Shown: piece after piece, positions 7,009 through 14,651 of the stretch
Numbering within the stretch: the first letter of the stretch is position 1
Layout: each line of letters opens with the position of its first letter
Assembly: GCA_021768085.1 (NCBI GenBank)
Contig: JAETOJ010000033.1
Span: forward strand, 1-46,275
Length of the DNA: 46,275 nucleotides
Reading direction: 5' to 3'
Origin: Bacillota bacterium
GTDB taxonomy: Bacteria; Bacillota; Clostridia; Oscillospirales; Oscillospiraceae
Notes under the pieces: model-generated
Databases searched by the model: none
Seen by the model: the letters and a program-made list of their open reading frames with translations, nothing else
Told to the model about the DNA's origin: nothing
Made by a program: the position numbers and the translations under genes

Positions 7009-7377
7009 ATGAAAAAAACCATCTATCTGACCCAACAGAGTCTGTGGCAGGGCGAGGCCGCGGGGCGGCGCCTGGAGCGAGCGTCCGGCGGAGAGGGCGG
7101 CGCGGCCTCCTGCTGGTGGGAGACGGCGGCCCCGGCGGGCAAGGTGGTGGATCTGGCCGCGTGGAAGGCGGAGAACCTGGTGGAGCTGGACGGGCCGGCT
7201 CAGCCGGAGGACGGCTGGGAGGAACCGGAGAGCGGCCTGGCGGCCTACGAGGGCCGGGAGCTGCACCGCCGCCCCCGGGAGAAGCACCGGGCGGCCCTGG
7301 CTCTGGGGGAGCTGGCGGCCACCCTGTCGGCGGCGGGGGTCATGGTGGCCCTGGTTCTCCGGGTGCTGGTGTTCTGA
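7009..7377 (+). CDS. 122-aa single-pass membrane protein, unknown
   Basis: Begins MKKTIYLTQQSLWQGE, has an Ala/Gly/Glu-rich soluble region and ends in one hydrophobic helix (about 103-122, LSAAGVMVALVLRVLVF) right at the C-terminus, so it should be a tail-anchored protein with its body in the cytoplasm. ATG 7009 follows GAGGAGG at normal spacing; an upstream in-frame extension to 6925 has no ribosome site. It has its own promoter. I do not recognise the family; the composition of the middle part is typical of GC-rich low-complexity sequence. Confidence 0.7.
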   Translation: MKKTIYLTQQSLWQGEAAGRRLERASGGEGGAASCWWETAAPAGKVVDLAAWKAENLVELDGPAQPEDGWEEPESGLAAYEGRELHRRPREKHRAALALGELAATLSAAGVMVALVLRVLVF

Positions 7378-7461
7378 ACAAAATATAGACGGAAAGCGGG
7401 GCGGGAAACCGGCCCGCTTTCGTTTTTTGCGATAAAAAGGGGAGGCATGGGTAATTTTCGC

Positions 7462-7490
7462 TTTACAAATGGGAATAAATATGATATGCT
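7462..7490 (+). promoter_or_regulatory. Promoter of rpsO
   Basis: -35 TTTACA (7462-7467), 17 bp, -10 TATGCT (7485-7490). It leaves a leader of about 115 nt before rpsO with several GC-rich inverted segments; such leaders often bind S15 for autoregulation, but I cannot match a specific leader class. Confidence 0.65.
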
Positions 7491-7611
7491 TCCAAAGTAC
7501 GTCCCGCAATGGGGCGCCCGCCTGCTTGGTTCTGGGACACCGCCGCGCAACGCGGCACACACCCGCCCACCACTCAGCGGCAGGGACTCTATTAGAAAGG
7601 TGGAATTCCCC

Positions 7612-7878
7612 ATGATCCGCAAAGACCAGAAGACCTCTGTCATCGAGGCCAACCGCACTCACGAGACCGACACCGGCTCCCCTGAGGTGCAGATCGCCAT
7701 TCTCACCGCCCGCATTCAGGAGCTCACCGAGCACCTGCGGGTGCACATCCATGACAACCACAGCCGCCGCGGCCTGTATAAGATGATCGGTAAGCGCCGC
7801 AAGCTGCTGGACTACCTGGCCAAGAAGGATATCGAGCGCTACCGCGCCATCATCGCGAAGCTCGGCATCCGTAAGTAA
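7612..7878 (+). CDS. rpsO: 30S ribosomal protein S15
   Basis: 88-aa protein with the S15 signature region ([14 protein letters not shown]...[18 protein letters not shown]). It binds 16S rRNA in the platform of the small subunit. ATG 7612 follows AGAAAGGTGG. An in-frame ORF extends upstream to 7447 but lies in the leader. As in most bacteria it is next to pnp, separated here by 270 bp of structured sequence. Confidence 0.98.
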   Translation: MIRKDQKTSVIEANRTHETDTGSPEVQIAILTARIQELTEHLRVHIHDNHSRRGLYKMIGKRRKLLDYLAKKDIERYRAIIAKLGIRK

Positions 7879-7888
7879 GGGACAACAG

Positions 7889-7961
7889 AAAGGGGTGGTG
7901 CGCCTGCGCGCCACCCCTTTATGGGAATCCCTGCAAAACCGTCCTTCAGGTTTTGCAGGGA
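7889..7961 (+). terminator. Two stacked hairpins after rpsO
   Basis: First AAAGGGGTGG (7889-7898) against CCACCCCTTT (7911-7920); then CCCTGCAAAACC (7929-7940) against GGTTTTGCAGGG (7949-7960), perfect over 12 bp. Neither has a strong T-run, so they may attenuate or protect 3' ends rather than fully terminate. Confidence 0.55.
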
Positions 7962-8045
7962 GAGGCGGCACAAGGGAGCGCACGCAGTTTTCGCCGGAGG
8001 CGGAAACGAAGCTTAGCGGACTTTGCGCCGACGAGGAGCCGCGTT

Positions 8046-8101
8046 TTTAGCAGTTGAACATGGGTCCTGGCAACAGCCGGGGCTTATGTTCAAGTGCTAA
8101 A
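8046..8101 (+). promoter_or_regulatory. Long stem-loop in the pnp leader
   Basis: TTTAGCAGTTGAACAT (8046-8061) pairs with ATGTTCAAGTGCTAAA (8086-8101) with a single mismatch and a 24-nt loop. A long near-perfect stem just upstream of pnp is the place where RNase III cleavage and PNPase autoregulation act in other bacteria; this role here is inferred. Confidence 0.5.
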
Positions 8102-8148
8102 GGGTGGCTCCCCGGGAAATTTTAATATACGAAAGGAGCAAACACCCT

Positions 8149-10299
8149 ATGTCAACCGTGATCAAGCACAAGCAGTTCGTCAACCACAAGGTGTATGAGA
8201 CCACCGTGGCGGGCCGTCCCCTGTCCATCGAGGTGGGCAAGGTGGCGGAGCTGGCCAACGCCTCCGCCCTGGTGAAGTACGGCGACACCACCGTGTTGGT
8301 AGCCGTCACCGCCTCCGCCCGCCCCCGGGACGGCATCGACTTTTTCCCCCTGTCCGTGGACTTTGAGGAGAAGCTGTACGCCGTGGGTCGCATCCCCGGC
8401 AGCTTTATGCGCCGGGAGGGACAGCCCTCTCTGCCCGCCGTGCTGGCCAGCCGGCTGATTGACCGGCCCATCCGGCCTCTGTTCCCCTCCGACCTGCGCA
8501 ACGACGTGGTGGTGACCTGCACCGTCATGAGCGTGGACTATGACTGCTCCCCCGAGGTCACCGCCATGATCGGCGTGTCCGCCTGCCTGTCCTACTCCGA
8601 CATCCCCTGGGCCGGACCCATCGGCTGCATGGAGGTGGGCTACTGTGACGGCAAAATTGTCATGAACCCCAACCAGGAGCAGAAAAAGACCTCCCAGATG
8701 GACGTGACCGTGGCGGCCACCATGGGCAAGGTGGTGATGATCGAGGCCGGGGCCAAGGAGATCCCCGACGACATCATGTACCAGGGCATCGTGGAGGCCC
8801 ATGAGGAGATCAAGAAGCAGGTGGCCTTCATCAACCAGATCGTGGCCGAGATCGGCAAGCCCAAGTTCGAGTACGAGCACGCCGACTTCAACCAGGAGCT
8901 GTTTGACGATATCCTGGCCAACTTCATGGACGAGGCCAAGGCCGCCATGGACACCGACGATAAGAACGTCCGGGAGCAGCGCTGGAACGCCATGATCGAC
9001 CACTGGCACGACAAGTACCTGGAGCAGTACCCCGACATGGACAAGTACCTGGAGGAGTTCACCTACAAGTTCCAGAAGAAGATCGTGAAGGCCTGGCTGC
9101 TGGAGGGCCACCGGGTGGACGGCCGCGCTAAGAACGAGATCCGGCCTCTGGCCGCCGAGGTGGGCATGCTGCCCCGGGTGCACGGCTCCGGCCTGTTTAC
9201 CCGCGGCCAGACCCAGGTGCTGTCCGTGTGCACCCTGAACACCCTGTCCGCCGCCCAGAAGCTGGACACCATCTGGGAGGAGACCGAAAAGCGGTATATG
9301 CACCACTACAACTTCCCCGGCTTCTCTGTGGGCGAGGCCCGGGGCGCCCGTTCCACCAACCGCCGGGAGAAGGGCCACGGCGCCCTGGCCGAGCGCGCCC
9401 TGGAGCCCGTGATCCCCTCTGAGGAGGAGTTCCCCTACGCCATCCGGGTGGTGTCCGAGGTGCTCAGCTCCAACGGCTCCACCTCCCAGGGCTCCATCTG
9501 CGGCTCCACCCTGGCCCTCATGGACGCCGGCGTGCCCATCAAGGCCCCGGTGGCCGGCATCTCCTGCGGCCTGATCCAGGACGACGACGGCTCCTTCACC
9601 ACCTTCATTGACATCCAGGGCGTGGAGGACTTCCACGGCGAGATGGACTTCAAGGTGGCGGGCACCAAGAAGGGCATCACCGCCATCCAGATGGATCTGA
9701 AGAACGACGGCCTGTCCCACGCCATCATCAAGGAGGCGCTGGAGATCACCAAGGACGCCCGCTATGCCATCCTGGACGAGATCATGCTGCCCTGCATCGC
9801 CGCGCCCCGGCCCGAGGTGAGCAAGTACGCCCCCAAGATGATCACCGTGAAGATCGACCCGGACAAGATCCGGGAGGTCATCGGCAAGGGCGGCTCCGTG
9901 ATCCAGAAGATCACCGCCGAATCCGGCGCCCAGATCGACATCGAGGACGACGGCACCATCCACATCGCCTCCCCCAACGCCGAGGCCTGCGAGATCGCCA
10001 AGAAGATGATCGACACCATCGTGTTCGTGCCCGAGGTGGGCTCGCTGTATTACGGCAAGGTGGTGCGCATCCTCCAGTTCGGTGCCTTCGTGGAGCTGGC
10101 CCCCGGCAAGGACGGCATGGTGCACATCTCCAAGCTGGCCAACCACCGGGTGGCCAAGGTGGAGGACGTGATCAACATCGGCGACATGATTTGGGTCAAG
10201 GTCACCGACATCGACGAGAAGGGCCGGGTGAATCTGTCCTACAAGGACGCCCTCCGGGAGATCGAGGAGAAGAAGGCCCGGGGCGAGATTGTGAAGTAA
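8149..10299 (+). CDS. pnp: Polyribonucleotide nucleotidyltransferase (PNPase)
   Basis: 716-aa phosphorolytic 3'-5' exoribonuclease of mRNA decay. The order is a first RNase PH-like domain ('DFFPLSVDFEEKLYAVGRIPGSF', here abbreviated by its start at about residue 63), a helical linker, a second catalytic RNase PH domain with 'GSTSQGSICGSTLALMDAG' near 445, then KH ('IREVIGKGGSVIQKI', about 575) and S1 ('YYGKVVRILQFGAFVEL', about 630) RNA-binding domains. It is full length for the family. ATG 8149 follows AAAGGAG; the track-length upstream extension is in the leader. It is probably transcribed with rpsO. Confidence 0.98.
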   Translation: MSTVIKHKQFVNHKVYETTVAGRPLSIEVGKVAELANASALVKYGDTTVLVAVTASARPRDGIDFFPLSVDFEEKLYAVGRIPGSFMRREGQPSLPAVLASRLIDRPIRPLFPSDLRNDVVVTCTVMSVDYDCSPEVTAMIGVSACLSYSDIPWAGPIGCMEVGYCDGKIVMNPNQEQKKTSQMDVTVAATMGKVVMIEAGAKEIPDDIMYQGIVEAHEEIKKQVAFINQIVAEIGKPKFEYEHADFNQELFDDILANFMDEAKAAMDTDDKNVREQRWNAMIDHWHDKYLEQYPDMDKYLEEFTYKFQKKIVKAWLLEGHRVDGRAKNEIRPLAAEVGMLPRVHGSGLFTRGQTQVLSVCTLNTLSAAQKLDTIWEETEKRYMHHYNFPGFSVGEARGARSTNRREKGHGALAERALEPVIPSEEEFPYAIRVVSEVLSSNGSTSQGSICGSTLALMDAGVPIKAPVAGISCGLIQDDDGSFTTFIDIQGVEDFHGEMDFKVAGTKKGITAIQMDLKNDGLSHAIIKEALEITKDARYAILDEIMLPCIAAPRPEVSKYAPKMITVKIDPDKIREVIGKGGSVIQKITAESGAQIDIEDDGTIHIASPNAEACEIAKKMIDTIVFVPEVGSLYYGKVVRILQFGAFVELAPGKDGMVHISKLANHRVAKVEDVINIGDMIWVKVTDIDEKGRVNLSYKDALREIEEKKARGEIVK

Positions 10300-10314
10300 C
10301 GGTAACCTGTAAAC

Positions 10315-10341
10315 AAGGGGGGGCGGCATCTGCCGCCCCCC
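10315..10341. terminator. Bidirectional terminator between pnp and XRE module 1
   Basis: GGGGGGGCGGC and GCCGCCCCCC flank a 4-nt loop. On the plus strand it is followed by TGTCATTTT; on the minus strand it lies 3 bp after the stop codon of the XRE gene. Confidence 0.75.
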
Positions 10342-10343
10342 TG

Positions 10344-10565
10344 TCATTTTGCCCTGGGATAGGGATTCTTTTCGTTGGTCAGGCCCAACAGGTAGTCCAC
10401 ACTGGTGCCGTGGAGCTGGGCTAAAGCAATCAGAATTTCCGGCGGGATCATACGCTGGCCCAATTCGTAATTGCTGTATACTTGTTGAGAACAATGCAAC
10501 TTACAGGCGACCGCGGCCTGTGTCCAGTCAGAGTCCTCCCGCAAGTCCCGAATTCGTTGATACAA
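10344..10565 (-). CDS. Small XRE-family repressor, module 1
   Basis: About 73-aa single-domain helix-turn-helix protein (YQRIRDLREDSDWTQAA..., recognition region 'CSQQVYSNYELGQRMIP', ending 'SVDYLLGLTNEKNPYPRAK'), typical of Cro/CI-like regulators. Start: TTG 10565 lies 7 nt after GAGG within GAGGTGAT, an extended match to the 16S 3' end; the ATG at 10571 overlaps that ribosome site and is less likely. It is divergent to the RHH gene at 10657. The inverted repeats between them are likely operators. It is a paralogue of the XRE gene at 14021-14245. Confidence 0.85.
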   Translation of the reverse strand: MYQRIRDLREDSDWTQAAVACKLHCSQQVYSNYELGQRMIPPEILIALAQLHGTSVDYLLGLTNEKNPYPRAK

Positions 10566-10591
10566 AGCCATCACCTCAATAATAAATTACA

Positions 10592-10638
10592 TTACTGCAA
10601 ATTGTTGTATTTACATTTACTTTAATTTGCAGTAAAAT
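10592..10638 (+). promoter_or_regulatory. Operator/promoter of XRE-RHH module 1
   Basis: TTACTGCAAATT (10592-10603) and AATTTGCAGTAA (10624-10635) form a perfect 12-bp inverted repeat. The RHH promoter is TTTACA (10610-10615), 17 bp, TAAAAT (10633-10638), so one half-site overlaps the -10. A binding site for the XRE repressor is inferred. Confidence 0.65.
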
Positions 10639-10656
10639 GCAGCTGAGGTGATTTAC

Positions 10657-10818
10657 GTGAAAGAAGGGCTAAAGAAAACAGTTTCCATCTTGCTCCCAGA
10701 GGATCTGTATCAGGAGCTACAGGCGCTGGCGGCAGAATCCTCCCGGCCGCTGTCGGCCTATTTCCGGCAGGTATTAAAGGCGCACCTGCAATACCTGGAT
10801 CGATTCCGGAAGCCGTAA
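10657..10818 (+). CDS. Ribbon-helix-helix protein, module 1
   Basis: 53-aa protein with a ribbon-helix-helix (Arc/CopG-like) pattern: strand 'KKTVSILLPEDLY', helix 'ELQALAAESS', turn, helix 'LSAYFRQVLKAHLQYL'. It would bind DNA as a dimer. GTG 10657 is 8 nt after the GAGG of GAGGTGAT. It is divergent to the XRE gene and clearly paralogous to the RHH gene at 14339-14554, sharing about half of its residues. No toxin-like partner is seen; the pair may be a regulatory switch or part of a selfish module. Confidence 0.7.
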   Translation: MKEGLKKTVSILLPEDLYQELQALAAESSRPLSAYFRQVLKAHLQYLDRFRKP

Positions 10819-10854
10819 GCCGGATCTGTCACATTTCCAATGCCAATAAAGCAC

Positions 10855-10886
10855 CAACGCGCAGGGAACCGCCTCCCTGCGCGTTG
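10855..10886 (+). terminator. Perfect 13-bp hairpin after RHH gene 1
   Basis: CAACGCGCAGGGA (10855-10867) pairs with TCCCTGCGCGTTG (10874-10886). It probably ends the RHH transcript though no T-run follows. Further on, the segment GCCGGTCACTCCCGC (about 11007) is also found after RHH gene 2. Confidence 0.5.
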
Positions 10887-11064
10887 TCCGTATGCAAGAG
10901 AAACCCAGGCGCTCCAAAGAGAACCCTGACTTCTCAGTATCTGAGAAACGCAGGCCCGGTGTGGGCCGGAAAAAGAAGGGAAGCCCATTCGTAACCCGCA
11001 ATAGCCGGTCACTCCCGCACAACCTGAAAGCGGCGAAGGGGGTACATAGGGGCACAGCCCCTAT

Positions 11065-11106
11065 GCGCGCTCTTTGGTTACTTTCTCTCGCGTGAGAGAA
11101 AGTAAC
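11065..11106 (+). repeat. Palindromic repeat, copy 1
   Basis: GCGCGCTCTTTG (11065-11076) followed by a 30-bp palindrome starting GTTACTTTCTCTC and ending GAGAGAAAGTAAC (11077-11106). Preceded by the hairpin CATAGGGG...CCCCTATG. Same orientation as copy 3. It supplies the last codons and stop of the metallophosphoesterase gene on the minus strand. Confidence 0.85.
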
Positions 11107-11752
11107 CCCCCGCGGAGCGGCGCCCCAGGCGCTTCCACCAGGGCTGAGGGGCCTCCTCCCGATCCGGCAGCTCAATGAGGTACTTGCCGAAGGCGTTCAC
11201 TACCTTGGTGTCCCCATACTGCCGCAGCCGCGGCTGTGTGGGGACGTACTGTAAATGTACGTGCCCGTAGCAGTGGTACAGGGGATGATAGCGATCCAGC
11301 AGCTCCCGGAAGCAGGCAAACCCCCGGTGGCAGTAGTCCTCCATGTCCCCCAGTCCCTGGGCGGGGGCGTGGGTGAGCAGGATGTCCACCCCACCCCGGC
11401 GCAGGCCGGCCCCTAACCGGGCAATCCGCCGTTTCATTCCCCGCTCCGTGTACTGGTGGGGACCTCGGCTGTACTCAATGCTGCCCCCCAGGCCCAGAAT
11501 CCGGTAGCCCCGGAAGGTGACAATCTCCCCGTCGATGCAGTCGCAGCCCTCCGGCGGGTTTTGATCATATTTCACGTCATGGTTGCCGTGGACGTAGAAC
11601 AGGGGGATATTGCCCATGGTCACCAGAAAGCTGAGGTAGCTGGCGGGCAGATCCCCGCAGGATAAAATGGCGTCCGCCCCGCCCAGCTTGTCCTTGGTAA
11701 AATAGTCCCAGAGGCCGGGGTCGGCGGCGTCCGAGATCACCAGCAGCTTCAA
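11078..11752 (-). CDS. Calcineurin-like metallophosphoesterase
   Basis: 224-aa soluble enzyme. Metal-ligand motifs are seen in order: 'ISDAADP' near residue 7 (where D-x-H is usual, so the His is replaced), 'CGDLPAS' near 33, 'GNHDVKY' near 56, 'LTHAPAQG' near 128 and 'YGHVHLQ' near 163. The substrate is unknown. The C-terminus (GYFLSRERK) is encoded by the palindromic repeat, so the original end has been replaced or extended. It overlaps the stop of the upstream ParB-like/BMP gene by 4 bp and is surely co-transcribed with it. Confidence 0.8.
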   Translation of the reverse strand: MKLLVISDAADPGLWDYFTKDKLGGADAILSCGDLPASYLSFLVTMGNIPLFYVHGNHDVKYDQNPPEGCDCIDGEIVTFRGYRILGLGGSIEYSRGPHQYTERGMKRRIARLGAGLRRGGVDILLTHAPAQGLGDMEDYCHRGFACFRELLDRYHPLYHCYGHVHLQYVPTQPRLRQYGDTKVVNAFGKYLIELPDREEAPQPWWKRLGRRSAGGYFLSRERK

Positions 11753-13683
11753 AGGCTCGCCTCCTCCGGCGGGATCTGCTCCCGGTGGACGCCCAGGCGG
11801 CGGACGGTGGGCCGGGCCACGGGGAGCAGCTCCTCATAGGCCGGCAGGGCACCGTCCACCCGGTCGCACAGCCAGTCCATCTTCAGGATCTCCTCCATGG
11901 ACAGGGGGCGGCTTCCGTCGTTGATGAGCTGCCCATCCTGGGCGGTGATCCGCCGCTGGAAGGGCTGGATGGCTCCGGCCTGGATGCCGGTCTGGAGGAT
12001 GCGGGCCAGCTCCCGGACGCCGTCGGGCAGATCGTCGCTGTACCGCAGATCCACCACGCCGCTGTTCATCCCCCACCAGAAGTTGAGGGCCCGTTCGCTG
12101 TCCCCCGCCAGGGGGATCCGCCGGGGATCCTGGAGGAATTCCCGCACCATGCGCACGTAGAACTCCCCCCACAGCCAGCTGGGGGAGGCCAGCAGCTTCA
12201 GCTTGCCGTCGTCGCCCAGGCGGGCCAGCCCCTGGGCCCCCTCGGGCTGCTCCGCAATGTGATCCCGGTCGCTCACCAGCCGGATGCCCTGCCGCCGGAA
12301 GTCCTCCATATAGTCCCCGGGCAGGCAGTGCCAGCGCAGGGCGATCCGGGCGTCCGGGTTGGTGAGGGAGGCCCCCAGGGCGAAGGCGTTGATGCTGGCG
12401 GGCACGCCCAGGATGGGGTAGCTGCCCACGTAGCCGATCCGGCCGTTCTTGCACAGCGCCCCGGCGATGGCCCCGGTGATGAACTTGGCCTCGTACACCC
12501 GGCAGTAATAGGCCTTCACGTTCACATAGGGCTGGTCGATGGAGCAGTTCAAAAAGCGCACCTTGGGGTACTTCACCGCCACCCGCAGGGTGGCGTCGAT
12601 GAGGCTGACAGAGGTGGTAAAGATGAGCTCCGCCCCGGCGGCCACCGCCTCCTCCACCACCGCGTCCGCCCCCTGGGGATCCACATCGTAGTAGCAGGAG
12701 ACGGAAACACTGTCTCCCAGCGTCTCCTCCAGATACTCCCGGCCCCTGTCGTGGGAGGCCGTCCAGGCGCTGGTCTGGGGATTTTTCTGGAACAGGAAAG
12801 CGCAGCGCAGGGTTTTGCGCCCAAAGGACAGCAAGCTGGAGCCGGCCTTTTTCTCCTCCCCCATGGGGGCCAGACTGACGGCGATGGGCTGCTCATCGGT
12901 GTAGACGCAAAGCTCCTTCCACACGGCGGACAGGGTCTGGCGATAGTCCTCCGCCTCCATCTCCAAAAACTCCGCCCCGGAGTGGAAGCTGAGCCAGCGC
13001 AGCAGGGCGTCCCCCGTGGTGAGCCCCAGCCCACCGCCGCCTAAACGGTAGAAGCAGTCCCGGAAGGTGAAGTAGTGCCGCTTGAACTTGCGCTGGAACT
13101 CCTCCGGCCACGGCTCGTCCTTCCGGAAGCCGAAGGCGGCCTGGAGGGCGGCGTAGCCCCCCGGCTCGGTAAAGTGGACCCCCCAGCACTTGGAGCAGCG
13201 GAAGAAGTCCAGGAACTCCATATAGATCTTGACGGTGACATCATCCGTCTGCTCGGGCATGAGGCGGATCACCTCCGCCCGGATGGTGGCGGAGCCCAAG
13301 GATTTCAGCACGCTGACCCGCTTGTTGCCCTCCTCCACATAGAACCGGCCCAGGTACTCACAGCATTTGATGGGGTCATGGATGCCCTCGCTGAGCTGGG
13401 CGCCGCACAGGTTGATCCATTTCACGGCGAACTCCGTCTCCGGCTCCAGCAGCGGGAAGAAGCTGGGGGAGAAGGAGTTGCACCGGGCGTCCTGGGTGGA
13501 GCCCACGATCAGATAGATGGGGATCTCCATGGCCCCCAGGGCCACCTGGGACAGGGGCTTCTGTCGCACCTGCTGAAGGGACTGGATATAGGGGTAGCGC
13601 CCCCGATGGACGCAGTTCTTGTATTCCCGCTGGCCCTGCTTCAGGGCGGCGGAGTAATATTGCAACGCTTCGGCGCTTGGCAT
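11749..13683 (-). CDS. ParB-like domain fused to a BMP/Med-type binding domain
   Basis: 644-aa protein. Residues about 100-130 (DPIKCCEYLGRFYVEEGNKR...) resemble a ParB/Srx-type fold with the 'EEGNKRVSVLK' element. From about 291 to 600 it matches basic membrane protein/Med periplasmic-binding folds: 'LRCAFLFQKN', 'GAELIFTTSVSL', 'FLNCSID', 'AKFITGAIAGALCKNGRIGYVG', with the last motif typical of nucleoside-binding BMP proteins. No signal peptide or lipobox is present, so unlike transporter BMP proteins it should be cytoplasmic and may sense a nucleoside-like ligand. It is the first gene of an operon with the metallophosphoesterase. The ribosome site is AAAGGAG before ATG 13683. The operon is bracketed by palindromic repeats in inverted orientation. 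Confidence 0.75.
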   Translation of the reverse strand: MPSAEALQYYSAALKQGQREYKNCVHRGRYPYIQSLQQVRQKPLSQVALGAMEIPIYLIVGSTQDARCNSFSPSFFPLLEPETEFAVKWINLCGAQLSEGIHDPIKCCEYLGRFYVEEGNKRVSVLKSLGSATIRAEVIRLMPEQTDDVTVKIYMEFLDFFRCSKCWGVHFTEPGGYAALQAAFGFRKDEPWPEEFQRKFKRHYFTFRDCFYRLGGGGLGLTTGDALLRWLSFHSGAEFLEMEAEDYRQTLSAVWKELCVYTDEQPIAVSLAPMGEEKKAGSSLLSFGRKTLRCAFLFQKNPQTSAWTASHDRGREYLEETLGDSVSVSCYYDVDPQGADAVVEEAVAAGAELIFTTSVSLIDATLRVAVKYPKVRFLNCSIDQPYVNVKAYYCRVYEAKFITGAIAGALCKNGRIGYVGSYPILGVPASINAFALGASLTNPDARIALRWHCLPGDYMEDFRRQGIRLVSDRDHIAEQPEGAQGLARLGDDGKLKLLASPSWLWGEFYVRMVREFLQDPRRIPLAGDSERALNFWWGMNSGVVDLRYSDDLPDGVRELARILQTGIQAGAIQPFQRRITAQDGQLINDGSRPLSMEEILKMDWLCDRVDGALPAYEELLPVARPTVRRLGVHREQIPPEEASL

Positions 13684-13702
13684 TCAAAATTCTCCTTTCA
13701 TT

Positions 13703-13838
13703 GGCAGGGGTGCGCCCTGCCGGGGGCGTTACTTTCTCTCTCGCGAGAGAAAGTAACCAAAGAGCGCGCTTAGGGGGTGGCCTCCGGCGGACGCTGCGCG
13801 TCCTTAGTCGGCCACCCCCTAAGAACCCCCTTTTACGG
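13703..13838 (+). repeat. Left inverted-repeat arm with palindromic copy 2
   Basis: Arm: GGCAGGGGTGCGCCCTGCC, GGGGGC, the 30-bp palindrome (13728-13757), CAAAGAGCGCGC and CTTAGGGGG, then a 14-bp stem (CTTAGGGGGTGGCC with GGCCACCCCCTAAG, about 13768-13821) and AACCCCCTTTT. About 75 bp of its outer part is repeated in inverted orientation at 14729-14804 with one or two differences. The following 13839-14020 stretch holds no gene. Confidence 0.85.
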
Positions 13839-14020
13839 GGGAGTCAGATCGGGGGATGGGTGGTTACCCTTCCGGCGCGGAGGTTATACGGACGCAGATC
13901 CCCCTGTCGCCGCTGCCGCTGAATGGTGTGGGTACTGTTTATGGGTGGGATCCATATTCTGTGCGCCTGGGTGTGCGGGGGTGCCCCACGCGGTGGGGGA
14001 CGGGCGCACCCGCCCTGCCG

Positions 14021-14245
14021 CTATCCCCGTATTCTGGGATAGGGTTCCCGCACGTTGGTCAGGCCCAGCAGATAATCCACGCTGGTCTTGTAGAGCCGGG
14101 CCAGGGTGATCAGAATCGCGGTAGGGACGTCGTTTTCCCCGGTTTCGTATTTAGAATATCCCGTTTGTGACATATCAAGCTGTTTGGCAAGTTTTGCTTG
14201 GCTCAAGTTGGCATCTTCCCGTAGATCTCGCAGTCTTGGATACAA
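14021..14245 (-). CDS. Small XRE-family repressor, module 2
   Basis: About 74-aa helix-turn-helix protein (YPRLRDLREDANLSQAKLA..., 'MSQTGYSKYETGENDVP', ending 'SVDYLLGLTNVREPYPRIRG'). It is clearly paralogous to the XRE gene at 10344-10565: same length, same ends, same divergent partner. Start chosen: TTG 14245, 7 nt after the GAGG of GAGGTGAT; an upstream TTG at 14263 lacks a ribosome site. It lies inside the unit bounded by inverted repeats (13703-14804) and is likely autoregulated through the repeats at 14275-14311. Confidence 0.85.
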   Translation of the reverse strand: MYPRLRDLREDANLSQAKLAKQLDMSQTGYSKYETGENDVPTAILITLARLYKTSVDYLLGLTNVREPYPRIRG

Positions 14246-14274
14246 AGCAATCACCTCACCCAAGACTATACCCT

Positions 14275-14319
14275 AACCTGAAACAGAGTATTTACTTTCA
14301 ACCTAAAACAGGTTAAAAT
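14275..14319 (+). promoter_or_regulatory. Operator/promoter of XRE-RHH module 2
   Basis: Half-sites AACCTGAAACAG (14275-14286) and AACCTAAAACAG (14300-14311) are direct repeats with one change; the latter is part of AACCT-N5-AGGTT. RHH promoter: TTTACT (14291-14296), 17 bp, TAAAAT (14314-14319). The sequence differs from the module 1 operator, suggesting the two repressors recognise different sites. Confidence 0.6.
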
Positions 14320-14338
14320 GGGTGTGAGGTGATTGTTT

Positions 14339-14554
14339 ATGATAAGCGGCCCGAAGAAAACAATTTCTATAATCGTACCATTGGATCTCTATGAGGAGTT
14401 GAACGCACTGGCAAAACGCACTTCCCACTCCCTGTCGGCCTACCTCCGGCAGGTGTTAAAGGCACATCTGCACTATATCCGGCGGGTTTCCCCGCGCCCA
14501 GTCAATCCACCGCACCATCCAGGCGCTAACCGAGGGAACCGCCCGGAATCCTAA
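14339..14554 (+). CDS. Ribbon-helix-helix protein, module 2
   Basis: 71-aa protein. The first 50 residues form the RHH fold: strand 'KKTISIIVPLDLY', helix 'ELNALAKRTS', helix 'LSAYLRQVLKAHLHYI', close to the module 1 homologue. The remaining Pro/Arg-rich tail (about 51-71) is absent from module 1 and may be read-through into non-coding sequence. ATG 14339 is 9 nt after GAGG; the upstream TTG at 14333 is less well spaced. Divergent to the XRE gene. Confidence 0.7.
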   Translation: MISGPKKTISIIVPLDLYEELNALAKRTSHSLSAYLRQVLKAHLHYIRRVSPRPVNPPHHPGANRGNRPES

Positions 14555-14651
14555 ACCGCACATGGGCGGCAGCACCAATGGGGGAGAAGCCAGTCCAGAT
14601 CCTGCGCGCCGGTCACTCCCCCGCCACTCGAAATCGGCGTGCCCTTGACCT

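Noticed and set aside
8152-10494. Very long open frame antisense to pnp; similar ones antisense to lepA, the Sel1 gene and addAB.
   Set aside because: They mirror real genes with GC-rich third positions, have no ribosome sites and show low-complexity His/Gly/Val-rich translations.
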